Shown piece by piece: positions 32,986 through 46,800 of a stretch of DNA of 64,000 nucleotides (the stretch's first letter is position 1; every line of letters begins with the position of its first letter). Location of the stretch: positions 18,700,058 to 18,764,057 of the forward strand of contig CM049310.1 of assembly GCA_026874595.1 (NCBI GenBank). The letters are read 5' to 3'. The notes below the pieces were generated by a model. That model worked only from the letters and a program-made list of their open reading frames with translations, was not told the origin of the DNA and searched no databases. The translations under genes and the position numbers were made by a program. The DNA comes from Sipunculus nudus. Its lineage: Eukaryota > Annelida > Sipuncula > Golfingiida > Sipunculidae.

Positions 32986-33845
32986 GTCTAAAGTTACAGT
33001 GTTAACAAAATATTTTTATTTCTGCGGATTTGACCTTGAAGATGAAGGTCAAGGTCACCGTTTTACAAACACTTCCGAGATTTTGGTAGAAATATTTCAT
33101 AAGTCAAATTTCATGAATATTTATTAAGTGATTAAAAAAATTATAGTGTTTTTTGACCTTGAAGATGGAGGTTAAGGTCATCAATTTTCTATCCTGTTCA
33201 AGAGCTTGATTAAAGCATTTGCATACTTTGCATGTTTGGAAACTGACCTATGTAGAAACTGGTACCATCCATGTATTTGGCAATCTCAAAAATAAAGGAA
33301 AAGTGCATAAAAAATGGAAAAAAAATACAGGTGGTCCCACCAGCCTTCAGGTACTGATGACTCTAGTTATGATATATAAACATAAGGTTTCAGGACACTA
33401 GCTGAAACCACAGCTAAGAAACTGACATTGTTGTCGAATTTTGGGCCAATCTAAAAGTTAGGGGCAAATGCATGAAAAATAATAAAAGTATACAGGTGGC
33501 ATCACAGTTTTTCAGGAATTGATACAACTAGTTATGATCAATATTCAAGGCAAGAATCATGGTAATACATGCATTATTTATTGAGATACAGGAGATTTGG
33601 AACAAATTTTATTTTTCTGGGGTGCCAAATTATGCCCACAACTCAAAGAATATAGGTGGCATTGACCTAAATTCAGGTTTCCAAGGAGAATTTTTAAGAA
33701 CCTCCCTGAATGTTTCTAGGTCTAACTGTTATGATTTGTGCCCTGTTAATGAACAGACAGATGGCATGACAGACAGAGAGACAATGGACAAAGGGTGATT
33801 GCTATAGGTCAGAATGACTTTAAGTCAACTGTGCTTATGAAATTT
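32986..33845 (+). repeat. Mixed interspersed repeat with GACCTTGAAGATGAAGGTCA and CAGCTGAG-like end
   Basis: Words GACCTTGAAGATGAAGGTCA, AGGTCAAGGTCACC and ACAGGTGGTCCCACCAGCCT are followed by an ATATAGGTGGCATTGACCTA unit. An ACAGACAGATGGCATGACAG tract and a diverged terminus (AAGTCAACTGTGCTTA) near 33820 close it. It is a degraded relative of the CAGCTGAG family. Confidence 0.55.
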
Positions 33846-34239
33846 AATGGTCACCATCCAAATGCCAGGACACTTCAGAGATAACAGATAATGCATCTTA
33901 TACAGCCCCTTCTGCTGTTTTTAATTTCTTACCCATGACATTTCAAATTCCCCCGACTTACAACATGCTGGAAGACTATAATTATTTGGATGTCACTCTC
34001 CATCAGATAATCATATATCCTCATGTATAAATAGAGTGACATCTGATGATACCTGTTGATAATTTGTCTATGTATAACCAGGTATCAGTGTACAGGTGTA
34101 TCGTTGCCACACTAATGAATAGAATACCTACCTCTGGAAATGTCAGGTATATATTTAGACCTACCACCAGTTTTAATCTACATTGCCTTGCCTTAATGGC
34201 CTAGCTACCTTGCGGTTTCATAGAAAACCCCTATAAATT

Positions 34240-35140
34240 TCCTGAGATATCATGCATGCACACAAAACACAGACAGCATCTACAAAACAAATAACAGCTA
34301 CCTCATCATCATCTGACAAAAAAAAAACCAACACCTGAACAAATTATCACTGATTTGAATAAAACATTTGTAACAATCTTGTATACAGACTTACAACAGG
34401 CAAACAGACACACAGGGGGTGGTCATACAACAGTTTCCTCTGCTCATAAGGAAAAAGAAATAAATGTGAGATCTATACGCATGCAAAATTTCAGGGGGAT
34501 ATATTTCACCAGTCCTGAGATATTAGCATGGATGTCTGCAGTGTAAACATAAATGCCACCTGCCACAAAATCCAGAAAGCTATCTAAGATGTATATACAT
34601 GCAAAATTTTTGGCAGATAAGTCAAACCACTGTCAAGATATGAGTGATTTTATCCAACGACAGACAAACAGACGGATGCTGTGCAAAAATGGTTGCAGGT
34701 GGCACCACCAGTTTTGCGTATGATAAAAAGCTATGTGAGATGTATAGACATGCAAAATTTTACAAGGATACATCAAACCAGTACTGAAATATAAGCCTTG
34801 ATGTCTGCAGCATAGGTCCTATGGCCTTGACCTTAGATTCTGTAACCTCAAAATCAATAGGCTTTTTTCTCAGTGGGTGGTTGAGCCATATGTGAATGAT
34901 TAATTAGGTTTGAGTTGAAAACTTTAGGTTAATTAAAATGCATCCACAAGCTTTTTCAAGAATTGGGCCTAGTGACCTTGACCTGCGACCTGAAAATCTA
35001 CATGGTTCTTCATTTGTTTGGGTGAGCTGTATGTGAAAGATGAAAGGTTTTAGTCAAATGGTTTGGCTTAAAATGTGTCCACAGGCCAATTTTGGACGGA
35101 CTGCTAAAAGGACAGACACTAAGACGCACAAATTGAGGTG
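34240..35140 (+). repeat. Interspersed repeat with GGTGGCACCACC core
   Basis: It contains ATACATGCAAAATTTTTGGC and GTTGCAGGTGGCACCACCAG, the same core words as the element at 56973-58430. It also has GGACGGACTGCTAAAAGGAC near 35095. It appears to be an older, end-degraded copy of that family. Confidence 0.5.
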
Positions 35141-35403
35141 TTAATTATTTCCCTCCTGCAACAGTCCACTGGTTTTTTTTTTAGTCTGACAGCCAATGGC
35201 ATAGCCTTAGGTGCTTGCCAGTCTAAAGGCTGGATAAAGCCACATTTGCCTTACTGCTTTGGCTGGCTCTGACAAAACCTGACTGAATTTTGTAGTCAGC
35301 CAATTTTCATAGTTCAACTTAACTTGAAAAAGAGTGAGCTGGCATTAAATTGCTTAATTCACATTAATTTGGTTATGTTACAAAGTATTTATTTATTCTT
35401 TAA

Positions 35404-36134
35404 ACTAGATGTGGTCGGACAATGGTCCTCAGAGGGCCCCGCATTTCTGGTAGTGCTAGACTAGTTTACATATGGGTGAAAGGTTTAGGTCAAAGTTAAA
35501 AAGTATGACAAACAGAATTAGGTTTTTATCCATATGCATGAGAGAAAAAATCCTTGTTCAAATAATATTAAAGTGGATATGTCTGAAATAGAATAAAAAA
35601 TCACCGATTGCACTTTGTTGCCCATATTTGATTTTGAGCAAGTCTGTATTTCAATAGGTCATAAGCCCCCATATAGGCACCAATGATCCCTGTGAATTTG
35701 GGAAAGATCAAGCATGTTCTTGTTGAGATATCGGGTGTGAAAGAAAATCAACGTTTGTGCTCTAGCAGCCATATTGCAATTCTAACAAGTCTGTAATTCA
35801 TTAGGTCTGGAGCGCTCATATGTACCAATCATCCTTGTGAATTTGGGAAAGCTGAAGTATGTTGTTGTTGAGTTATCACGCGCAATAGAAAATCAGTGAT
35901 GGGGCTGTGGTGGCCATATTGGAATTCAGACAGGTCTGTATAAATTTTGATAGGTTTCGAGCCCTCATAGGTACCAATCATCCCTGTGAATATGGAAAAG
36001 CTGCAGTATGTTGTTGTAGAGATATCGCGCACAAAAGAAAGTGTCACTGATGCAAGGACGGAAGTACGAAAGGACGGAAGGACGGACTGACACCATTATC
36101 ACTATAGGGCATCACTTGTCAAGCGGGCCCTAAG
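35404..36134. mobile_element. Helentron-like repeat, GGGCCC family
   Basis: The left end is ACTAGATGTGGTCGGACAAT with the arm AGGGCCCCGC (35433-35442). The right end carries GCGGGCCCT (36123-36131), the inverse arm. Between them are about three ~145-bp core units with CACCAATGATCCCTGTGAAT and GTTGAGATATCG, followed by a GGACGGAAGGACGGACTGAC microsatellite. A fragment resembling the CAGCTGAG-family left end follows directly (CCATGGGTCTCACAACTCAGCTGA). Confidence 0.65.
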
Positions 36135-36159
36135 AAGGGATCCATGGGTCTCACAACTC

Positions 36160-39100
36160 AGCTGAATGTGCCTCAACTATAATAGAAAATTACCAAATCC
36201 TAGCATAACGAAAAGATATTAATTCTTTATATAGTTGTATTTGAAAATGAAAGTTCTGCATAAACAGTTGCTTGTACACCTTTGCTAACTACATGTAATA
36301 GAAGAGCATTTTATTAACTCAACTGACATGTTTCATCTACCTTATATAACAAGATTAGAGTAATTACATATATAATTTACATGTATTTACTGACTTTGAA
36401 TAAAAGCATTTACGTTAGGTCCATAAAAATGTATAACATTCAACATTTTCTATATACTCTAAAATTTGCAGAGATTTATAGGACTTTGTGTTAACTGAGA
36501 ACAATAGTGAAATCAACTACATGACTGAAACAGGCATAATACATATTAAAGACTTATAAATACAAAAAAAACACAGTTAAAATTTGCAATAAGAACAAAT
36601 CAGATATGGGTCTAACAGTTATATTAAAGCTGCACTTCATTAAATAATAAATAATAATATTAATTTATGTTTCTCAATCTCAATTCATGAAAGAGATATA
36701 GAAATATCATCAGCTGATAACACAGTTTACCTGGCAGTCTTGAATGATTTAATGCACAAACCTTATACCTAACAAAAGTTCTACCTGCTTTGAAAGAGAA
36801 ACCTGATGCTGCAAGTGTGCACCAATTCAAGAATTCTTTTGTTAAAATTTACCTCATTGTTTTCATTAATTTTTTAACGGTCAGAGATTGCTCTTTACAT
36901 TCATAATTTTTTACACTTTTTGGTATTTATTAAAACTCTCCTTGGGAATAATGAATATGTATGTTTTAGATCTAAATGTTTTTTAACATTAAGAAATATT
37001 CCTAATTTTATAAATAATAAATCTTAAATATGCAAGATGAAAAATTAACTCTAAAATCAAACAGATTCAGCATTATCTATTGCATCATTATTTAATTATC
37101 ATTAATTTGGTTCATATCATGTCAAAGTATGCATACACATACATCTCTTTTTTTTTAATTTAAATTATAAACTGAATTTCTAAGCAGATCCTGACTCAAG
37201 TCCAGTTTTCTTGGATTTGGACTCAATGATCATGGACTCAAGACTCTGGGACTCTAAAAATTAGGCTGAGTCTAGTATATATATATATATATTGTATCAA
37301 TTTCCAAAAGACCTGAAGATGGTCCACTTGGATTCAAACCTCAATGACTTGAACTTGGAATATACTGGCCTTGATTCAGACAGTGTTGACTCAACTGAAA
37401 CACTAATTACTTAACTCCATTCCACCAGGGGTGCCCACTGCTTTTGGTGATATATTCTCTCAAACTTATATATTATCACATAGTTTAGCACTGAATTGGA
37501 TGAGGAACTAAAGGCCTAAAATAAGATGAAAGACTTCAAGACAAGACTAACATAATTTTCAATTTAAATTCTATTCTGAGACCTGTGGCTGAGTGAAATA
37601 CCATTAGTTACCATCCTTACTTTGATAGATATTTTCAAATTAATTATGACACAAAAACAATCAGCAGCTTCATAATGTAGTTCTTTGTGCACATGACCAA
37701 AGACCTTGACCTTCAGATGTTGGGAAAAATTTAATTTCTCTTACATAGGTTTTATTGCATTACTAAAATAGTTTGCAGGGTATGGTTCTGTCTTTTTTTA
37801 ATTAGGACTAAGCCTGATTCCATCATTCCTGCTTGCTTTTTAGAATTAATCTCTCAATTTATAAGTATACTGCCACCTTGTAATAGTGGAATGGACATCT
37901 AGTGTTAAGAGGGGCCACGTCAGCTAAGAATAGATTTTAATCAGGTCATATTATATTCAACTGTGCATGACATATTCCCAGTATCATTTTAGTCATGATA
38001 GCTATCTGAGCATATTTGTATTCTGATAAAACAAATGCACTAACAAGTAATTAAATCCTGTCTCCTTCCATAACTGTTTAACAGATGTGTGTGGGGATAG
38101 AAATTCTTTATCTAACAAATATGAAAAAAGTTGTAAATGCTGTCATCTGTTTTGTCATATTATTCGATTATTTATCTCATATGAAATCAAAGCAATGTCA
38201 GGCTTTATTTTTTATGCAAGCAGTTGGCGGAATAGCTCCCGCAACCTTTAGACCAGAAAAGTTTATAATGCTTCATTTGTATGAAAACGTATCCCTAAAA
38301 TATATACGGACATGGGTACTGGGATGGACTATAGATATGAAACTTTGAATGTCCTTTAAACCTGATAATTAAGCTGGTATTTCAACAGGTCCCAAAGGTG
38401 TCACATGAAAATTTACTCATTGCCTGAGCAAATATTAAGGGTAAGATATCGCACCTAGCAACAAATGTCTGCTCTCTGGGACATTTGGCTGTCTTCAACT
38501 TAGAAATATTTTAAAAATATAATGCTCAGATTCTTATGATCATGTAACAATGAAAAATACTGATGATATTAAATTTCATCAACACATGACAAAATAAAAA
38601 TATAATGCTTAAGTAGATACCTAGCTGTAAAATCAAGTTTGATGATTCTATAAAAAATAATTATCAATTATCAAACAATTATTTTATGTACCTTCTATAT
38701 TTCCATAAATTCATTTTACAGAGTATACCTAAAATATTGACTGAGCAAAGTCAGTCTGACTCCTATGTCATACTCAAAGGTCAAGGTTACTGCCAAGGTG
38801 TTGCAAGGTTCAGTTTACTAATATATTGCTGTTCGCTAATTTGGTGTCCCAGTTTATTTATTTCTTTGACAGGATTAGAATTTCTTTTTCTGTTTAATAT
38901 GACTTCTTTTCATGTCCATAAATAATTGATTATGCAAAAATGCAACCCAATTAATCAGTTACGAAAGAATACAACCAATTATCAACTAGAATATCAGCAG
39001 AAGCTGACAAAAGCCCTCAGCCAAAAGAACAGTGTTTATAGGTAGTAACAGTAACAATTATGAAATTTTTTTTTTCACATGGATGTATATCTGGACATGT

Positions 39101-39170
39101 CTCAGTTATAAATTTAAACTTGACAGGTATGTAGTACCTTAGCAAGTATGGTAAGACCGATCTCATGCAG
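36160..39170. other. Unique AT-rich intron
   Basis: Three kilobases of AT-rich sequence. A (TA)n run at 37278-37292 lies inside a segment (37190-37410) that repeats GACTCAAGTCCA/TTGGATTTGGACTC-type words on both strands, perhaps an old hAT-like MITE. Open frames at 38085 and 38686 (plus) have no similarity I recognise and no convincing splice context. Confidence 0.5.
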
Positions 39171-42100
39171 GACTCAGAGATCATCAAGGCATATCATTAT
39201 ACCATGTTTCATAACAATCCACCCAGTGGTTCCTGAGAAATAAGCTCCTAAGTTTTTTTCTATTCTAAGCTCTGCGACCTTAAAAAGTAGGTCAAGGTCA
39301 CCCATCTTTGAACTTGACCAAGATTTTGTTAATATTGCATCAGCACTGAAATAACTATGTTGAATATCTTTGGAGATATCCTGCTCACAAGGCCAAAGTT
39401 GAAAAATCCGATAAAAATTCATTTAAAATCAGAAATTGTTAGTGGCGCCCCCAAGCTCGTGCAGCAAGTACAGACCATCAGACCATTAGTAGGTTTTGTG
39501 AAAATCCATCCAATGGTTCCTGAGAAATTCACTTCTAACTGTTTTTCTATAATCAGCTCTAAAACATAGAAAAATAGGTCAAGGTCACCCATCTTCGAAC
39601 TTGACCAAGATTTTGTCGATATACATCTTCCCTGTAGAAAATAAAATTCCTATGGTTAATCCTTTTAGAGATATCCCGCTAACAAGGCCAAAGTTGAAAA
39701 ATCCTATAAAAATTCATAAACAAGGCCTACAGGCCTAGTGCAAACCTGTGCATTGGGAAATACACCAGGTATAATGCTTCAATGCTGGACCATTACTTCT
39801 CATGTATATGAACAATGCAAGTACTAAACATTTTGAATAAGAAACAATTACACAAACATCACTGCTGAAATTCTGGCATGGGTGCACACAACACAAAAAT
39901 GACTGTAGCTGGCACCACCAGTCATGTATACAACAAAGCTATCAGAGATATATACATATGCCCAAATTCAGGCTGATATATCAAATTCCTCTGTAGAAAT
40001 AAGCAGGCACATACGCTGTGCAAAAGTCATTGTAGGTGGCGACACCTGTCTTGTGAACGAGAAAGCGATCAAAGACACACAGACAGGTCAAAATATCAGG
40101 CCAATACATCAAACTTACCTTGAGTCTGATGCATGGGGCTGACCAGGCTTAGGTGAGAAAGGCAGTTGCCCCGAGTGATCTGTGACAAATTTGCTAGCTG
40201 GCTCAGGCTACTGCACTAAGTGAACTCATGACCTGCACCTGGCTAGACTGAGTGAACTTTCATCCTGTACCTGGCTGCACTGAGTGAACTCTTGACCTGT
40301 TGCATAATCTGACACAGTTGGTAGTCCACATGCAGCCCTGAGGGGCATGACACCCATGAGGTGATCACATGGTGGCCATGAGGTGTTCACATGTCACCCA
40401 TGAGGTGATCACATGCCTTGTGCTTGGCTGCACTGACTGAACTCTTGACCTATATCTGGCTGCACTGAATGAACTCTTGATCTGTTGCCAAATCTGAAAC
40501 AGTTGGCAGTTTCTCAACCTATTTAAAGATAAAACACAATGTTGGTCTGTTGGTAAATCTGTTTACACATACTGCAAGACTTTGGCTAAAATGCTTTTTT
40601 TTCAAGCTGACATATTCATTAACTATTTATCAAAATATCTAAAATAACAAAAGATGCAATTCTTTCATTGTTAAAGGTCCAATAATTCTGCCAAAAATCA
40701 TTCAAGTAAACTTGAACAAAGGCCACCTAAGAATAATTTTTGTGCAATGTTACAGAAGTTATAATTGAAACAATAATTTTGTAGAAGAACAGTTTTGCAG
40801 TTTCAGTTTGAAATAGACATAATAATGTCCATAAGACCAACTTAAGCTTTTCTGATATGATTGAAAGAACCATGTCCTAGGATAATTCTTTTGAAAAATT
40901 GAACGATTCAACTTGACAGTTTCATCATAAACATTTTAAGCTGAAAGAGGCTAAAATTATGAGGTTTTCGCCCATAAAAACAGGTCAATGTAGGTGGCAC
41001 CACAAAATCTGCAACTTCAAACATGAGTCATGTGACCAACATTTCCACAATACTTGGTAATGCTAGCTTCTGTTATTTCTGAGTTTACTATGTCAGTATG
41101 CTTAATTGGCCAAATGACTGTTCAAATTTGTGTAACACCACTAAAATTCATCAAATGCAAACCATTTGAACAAACTTGAGAGGGCTTGCCTCTGGGATCA
41201 TTTTTGTAAAATATTGAACAATTTGGCTGGACCGTTAACAAGAAGACTTTTAAAGGTTTTTCAGCTTTTTCTCTATAAAATCTAAGTAAATGCAGATAGC
41301 AAAAAAAATTAGCCAAATCCCACAATATTTGATATGTGACAGATTATTGCATTAAATCTAGGGATGGTAGCTCCTGCTATTCCTGAGAAATTATGGGTTA
41401 ATGTACAGATGACCAATGACCCCCGTACAAAAAAGGTCAATGCAGGTGGCGCCAACAATACCTGAATTTCATATATGACTCATCTGACCAACACTGGCAT
41501 AAAATTTGGTGATGATAGCTCCGGCCGTTTATGAGATTGCCATTTTAGTATGCTTTTTTGGACAGTCAGCTAAGTTTAACTTCCTGTTACTCGGCCAAAA
41601 TTCACCAAACTTGAACCATTTGAACAAACTTGAGAGAGATGGTATAAAAGATTATTTCTGTGAAATATTGAACAATTTGGCTTGACTGTTTCGGAGGAGA
41701 AGATTTTTAAAGGTTTTTCAGCTTTTTCTCTATAAAATCTAAGAAAATGCAGAGTTTTTCAGATGGCTAATTTTTTGTATTAAATTTCATGATACTAGCA
41801 AAAGTTGTTTTCGAAAGAGTATGGTTAATGACGACGACAGACGATGCCAAACCATCGCATTAGCTCACAGGTTCGCTAAAAATTACTACAGATGACATTG
41901 AATGCAAAATTATAATACAGATACATCTCACTGATGGCAAAATCTTGAATAAAGTTGAGTATGGATACCAATTATTTATAATCCATGTACAGCAATCTTT
42001 ATACACCCACAGAGAGCTGCATACCTGTGATTGTAAACATTGCCTGGCATGAGGATTATCTAAAAATCTACATTTTTTAAAAGCCTTTAAAAAACATTCT

Positions 42101-43850
42101 TGTCAATATTAACCATAGAGATAACCTGAAATCTAAATGTCCAGAGGCATTATGTAACGGATGCTGATAAACTGGTGCCAGGCTAGATGTATCTGCTTCA
42201 CACAGCTAACATATATGGTAAAATGACTCAATCCAATCTTTATAATTCAGCCAAAATTCATTCTTTGGAACCATAAAAGACAATTATTATAAGAATTATT
42301 CAGGGGATTATTCCTGTAAAATATTAAACAAATTGGCCTCAGTGGCGTCAGTCAAAAAATGTTTTGCAGGTTTATAAATCATATGGGAAAATACAGCAAA
42401 ATGGCTAAGTTAAGCTTCCCATAACTCAGCCAAAATTTACTGAACCAAAACCATTTGAACAAACTTGAATTATCAACATCTAAGGATAATTTATGTGTGA
42501 GATTTAAGAATTTGGCCTAGTGGTTTTTGAGAAGAAGTTCTTTGCAGCCACTGAGCTAAAATGGGCTGTTATGGCAAATGACTAAATTCAGCTTCCCATA
42601 ACTCAGCCAAAAGTCACTGAACTGAGACCATTTGAACAAACTTCAGAAAGCACTACCCTTGGATCATTTCTGTGCGATATTAAACAATTTGGCCATATGG
42701 TTTCAGAGAAGAAAGGTTTTGTAGCAGTCAGTATGATACGGGCACTGATGACCCTGTACAAAAAAGGCCGATGCAGTTGGCGCCACCAATACCTCAATTT
42801 TAGATATGACTCATGTGACCAACATTGGCATAAAATTTGGTGATGAAAGCTCCAGCCATTTCTGAGATTGTAATTTTAGTATGCTTTTTGGACAGATGAC
42901 TAAGTTCAACTTCCTGTAACTTGGCCAAAAAACACCGAACTTAACCATTCGTACAAACTTGAGAGAGATTGTTCAAGGAATCATTTCTGTGAAATATTGG
43001 ACAATTTGGCAGAACAGTTTCGGAGAAGAAGATTTTTAAAGCTTTTTTAGCTTTTTCCCTATAAAATCTAAGAAAATGCAATTATCCAAAAAATAAGCAG
43101 AATTCGATATAATTTTTTAGAAGACTAATTTTTTCCATAAAATTTCGTGATGCTAATTCTTGCCGTTTTCAAGATAGTATAGGTAACGTAGAGACGACGG
43201 ACGACGACAACGCCACACCATCGCATAAGCTCACAGGTTCGCTTAAAATCAGAAATTGTAGATGGCCCCACCAAACTTGTGCAGCAGGTACAGACCATCA
43301 GTCCCAATGATCAAACTAAGTTTTGTGAAAATCCATCGAATGGTTCCTGAGAAATTCACTTCTAAGTGTTTTTCTATAATCAGCTTTAAAACGTAGAAAA
43401 ACAGGTCAAGGTCACCCAACTTCAAACCTGACCAAGATTTTGTCGATATACATCTTCATCATACAAAAAAAATTCCTATGGTGAAATCTTTTAGAGATAT
43501 CCCGCTCACAAGGCCAAAGTTGAAAAATCCGATAAAAATTCATAAAATATCAGAAATTGTAGGTGGCCCCACCAAACTTGTGCAGCAGGTACAGACCATC
43601 AGTCCCAATGAGCATAGTTAGTTTTGTCAAAATCCACCTAGTGGTTCCTGAGAAATTAGCTTCTTAGTGTTTTTCTATAATCAGCTCTAAAACGTAGAAA
43701 AATAGGTCAAGATCACCCATTTTTGAACTTGACCGAGATTTTGTCGATATACATCTTCACCGTAGAAAATCAAATTCCTACGGTGAATCCTTTTAGAGAT
43801 ATCCTGCTCACAAGGTAAATGTTAACGGACGAATGGACAGCTAGGGTGAC
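39171..43850 (+). repeat. AGGTCAAGGTCACCC repeat tract, split by a 3.5-kb element
   Basis: About two ~285-bp units lie before 39718 and two after 43246. They share AGGTCAAGGTCACCCATCTT, GACCAAGATTTTGTCGATAT, GGTTCCTGAGAAATTCACTT and AAAATCAGAAATTGTAGRTG. The left part stops at AAAATTCATA and the right part restarts at AAAATCAGAAATTG. These two words are contiguous in the intact copy at 39411-39436. The right end near 43830 has ACGGACGAATGGACAG. Confidence 0.65.
39720..43243 (+). mobile_element. Large Helentron-like element (AACCTGTG/CACAGGTT family), nested
   Basis: The left end is ACAAGGCCTACAGGCC then TAGTGCAAACCTGTGC. The right end is ATCGCATAAGCTCACAGGTT then CGCTTA. An internal right end (41845-41882) shows that the copy contains a partial duplication or a second nested copy. 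It carries CACTGAGTGAACTCTTGACC tandem words (40200-40500), TGAGGTGATCACATG words (40355-40420), and ~330-bp CATAACTCAGCCAAAA modules. No open frame of useful length is present, so it is non-autonomous. It is inserted cleanly in another repeat with no obvious target duplication. Confidence 0.68.
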
Positions 43851-46800
43851 AACAATATTGATTAATTGGTATGTGCCACATTGATATAGACTGTACTGAA
43901 GTGACTGCAATTAAATTATGGCTAACTGAAATGTACAGCATAAAACTGATAAATCTCACAGACAGGAACACAGACATCAAAATAAAATGTATGCATACTG
44001 TGCCTGGCTAGTGTTCAGTTTTTTAATGTATATGTTAATTGTAATTTTTTACTTGTTTAAGCTCTTCTTTTCATACTTTAAACCTGTAAGTATGTAAGTC
44101 TTAGATAACACGTCATATGGTAGGTTTCCTGGGATGCGAGGTATTATCTAATTAGAATAGACAGGTAGCCAATTACTACCTGCAAACCCAGGAACAGCAC
44201 ACTTGGCAATCTCTAATGGCAACAGGAAGGTGAGTAATTAACTCTTCCTGTGTAGGGGGTCCCACTCAAAAGAAATAAACCTGTAGTGTTCATCAGACAA
44301 AAGGCAAAACATTGAAACAAATACAAGCACAGAAAACAATGAAGGAAACAACAAAAGCAAAAAAAATATATACACATTAGCTTTGTGAGAAATCCCATAC
44401 CAGTCAGTAAATGTACAACATATCAACTTTCAAGTCTCTGACCTTTCATTCTTACTGTTAAGAAGTAGACTTAAACATTCATGTAATATATACTGTAATT
44501 CAAATATACATTGTGATAAATATCTGCAACAGAACAATACTATATTATGCAAGACTGACAAAGTTATGGCAATCTTGATTTTGATGATAATACGTACAGG
44601 TTTTAAGGCAGTTTTTTTTACCTGCAGACAAAAAATCAATTCACCTAGAGTTCTCATCTTTCATTTCTTTAAAACATGCAACCAAAACAATATATCTGCT
44701 TACCTGCAAGTTACCTGATAAAAATTATGATAAAATATTGCAGGAAAACATCCCTGCATCATTTATTCATGAGTGTGATTATGGCAGGACCAGCATAGTT
44801 GGTATCATACAACAAAGGACAGGTTAGTTTTGCCTCTATTATGTTTCACAATTTTTTTGTCTGTATATCAAACTTCATGCAATCAGTAAGGGTAGAAGCC
44901 TGACTGCTACTGATACACATTTCCAGAGAAAACCTTCCACTGTGACGTTACTGATTTTCAACATTCCACATAAAACATTCACAGCACCCACTGTAAACCA
45001 CACAAGCACATCTGGGGTAATGCCATGCTATCAGTTTCAATTAAAATTTTTCATGAAATATAAATCTGAACCTTTCTTTGTTATGTCTGAAGAAATATCT
45101 GGTGCCCAATGGGTAATGGGGAATCTTAAAATCTCACTGTATATACATGACCAAACATCAACAGTTACAACAGCCAGGGCTCTGTATTGTTCTCAGTTTG
45201 ACCAAAATTATTTTTCTTGACCAAAGGTTTATCAAATTATAAGTAAACAAAAGACCTCCCTTTGTTATCTGCTATAAATGATTGTAAGTCTGCAGTCCTA
45301 TCAATTAAAATTTTATTCTGTATTTTGTCAATTCTCACAGTGTGAGATAATTTGGAAAAACAAATACTACCTAAAAAGTGATCAGACACCTCTACTAGGA
45401 TCTTAACCAAACTGTGGTGTATGTGTGCTACACAGAAATATTTGAATAATGGCTGACAAGCTCCAGGGTGGGATCACGGGGGAGCTCTGCTCACTAGAAC
45501 AAAGATGGCCCTTAATACCAGGAATGGCTCTACCCTTGGTTGGGATAAAGAATTTACCCTGTCTCACAATGGTAAAGCATCCATTCGTATTATGGTGTTC
45601 CAAATTACCTCCAAAATTTAATGGATTTTTCCTTGGGTATTATCCCAACCCCCAAATAAAGTTGATCAAATCCCTTCATTGCTATATAAGTAAAGTTGCT
45701 AACTGACAAACAATTCATACAGCCAACATATAAAAGATGACTGGACTAAGGTTCTTGAAAATGTAATAACAAAAAATTTCTTTTCAACAATTTTTTAAAG
45801 TTTCAAGTACCTCCGTCCCCCTTCCCCTTCTCACAACATAGTGAAAGAAGTCTGAGGTTTACTGGATGAAATAAAAAAGATACATCTGGCATGAAATAAT
45901 TTTTTAACTTGTATTTATGGAACTTATAAACATGCTTCAGGAACTACTTGAGAAGTGACCTGTGTAAGGTGCTAATAACTGGGCTACAGCTGTAGTCTCT
46001 CCATTCCACAGGTCACTTGTGGTTAAAGAAAACAAAGCTGGCAAAACTTTAACTCAAACATACACCAATCAATTCCAAAACACTGGCATATGTAGGTCAT
46101 GTGTCTCCATCAAGATTTGGATAAAAAACACATCTATATCTATAAAAAAATCATTTACATCAAATAATACATATATGTATAAGGAATTTTTAAGAATAAA
46201 ACAAAATTAACACAGTCATAAAGAAATACTTCACTTTGAACCGTAGTTCAAAGAAGGATTTTATAATTAAACACATGGAAAAGAGAGACTGAATCAAAAG
46301 CGCAGTCAGGAAATTTTAGGTACAGCAGACTACAACATAATGGACTGCAAGGTATACATATGTATTTAATATATTTCAATCTCTTTTGGCCGGGACATCA
46401 TTAATTTAATTTCCTCCATGTGCTTTTGGCACGAGTTTACAGTGACAGAATATAAAACATGAAAAGGGTCCTAATGTAAAGATTTTCACATATTAATTAA
46501 ATGTCTGTGAGATAATTGCCAAGAAAGTCTTATAACACCTCCACACAGTGGAAATATAACAATCGTTGTAGCTCAGACATTCAAAGTAAGCTTAGCTGAA
46601 AGCCTGCATTGGTAGTTAAACAGTTTTAAAATAATGATAAGCACCATGAAAAAGAATAAAGGTTCATCGCCAAAGCTCAGTCAACTTAAAAGTCAGCTCA
46701 GAAAAAAAGTTTGTAGGGGTGTCTTAACTGTAAACATAACTTTCAGACTAGAAGCTAAATGGAAAAAAAATTTTTAACAAAGCTCAACTAAACTGCACAT

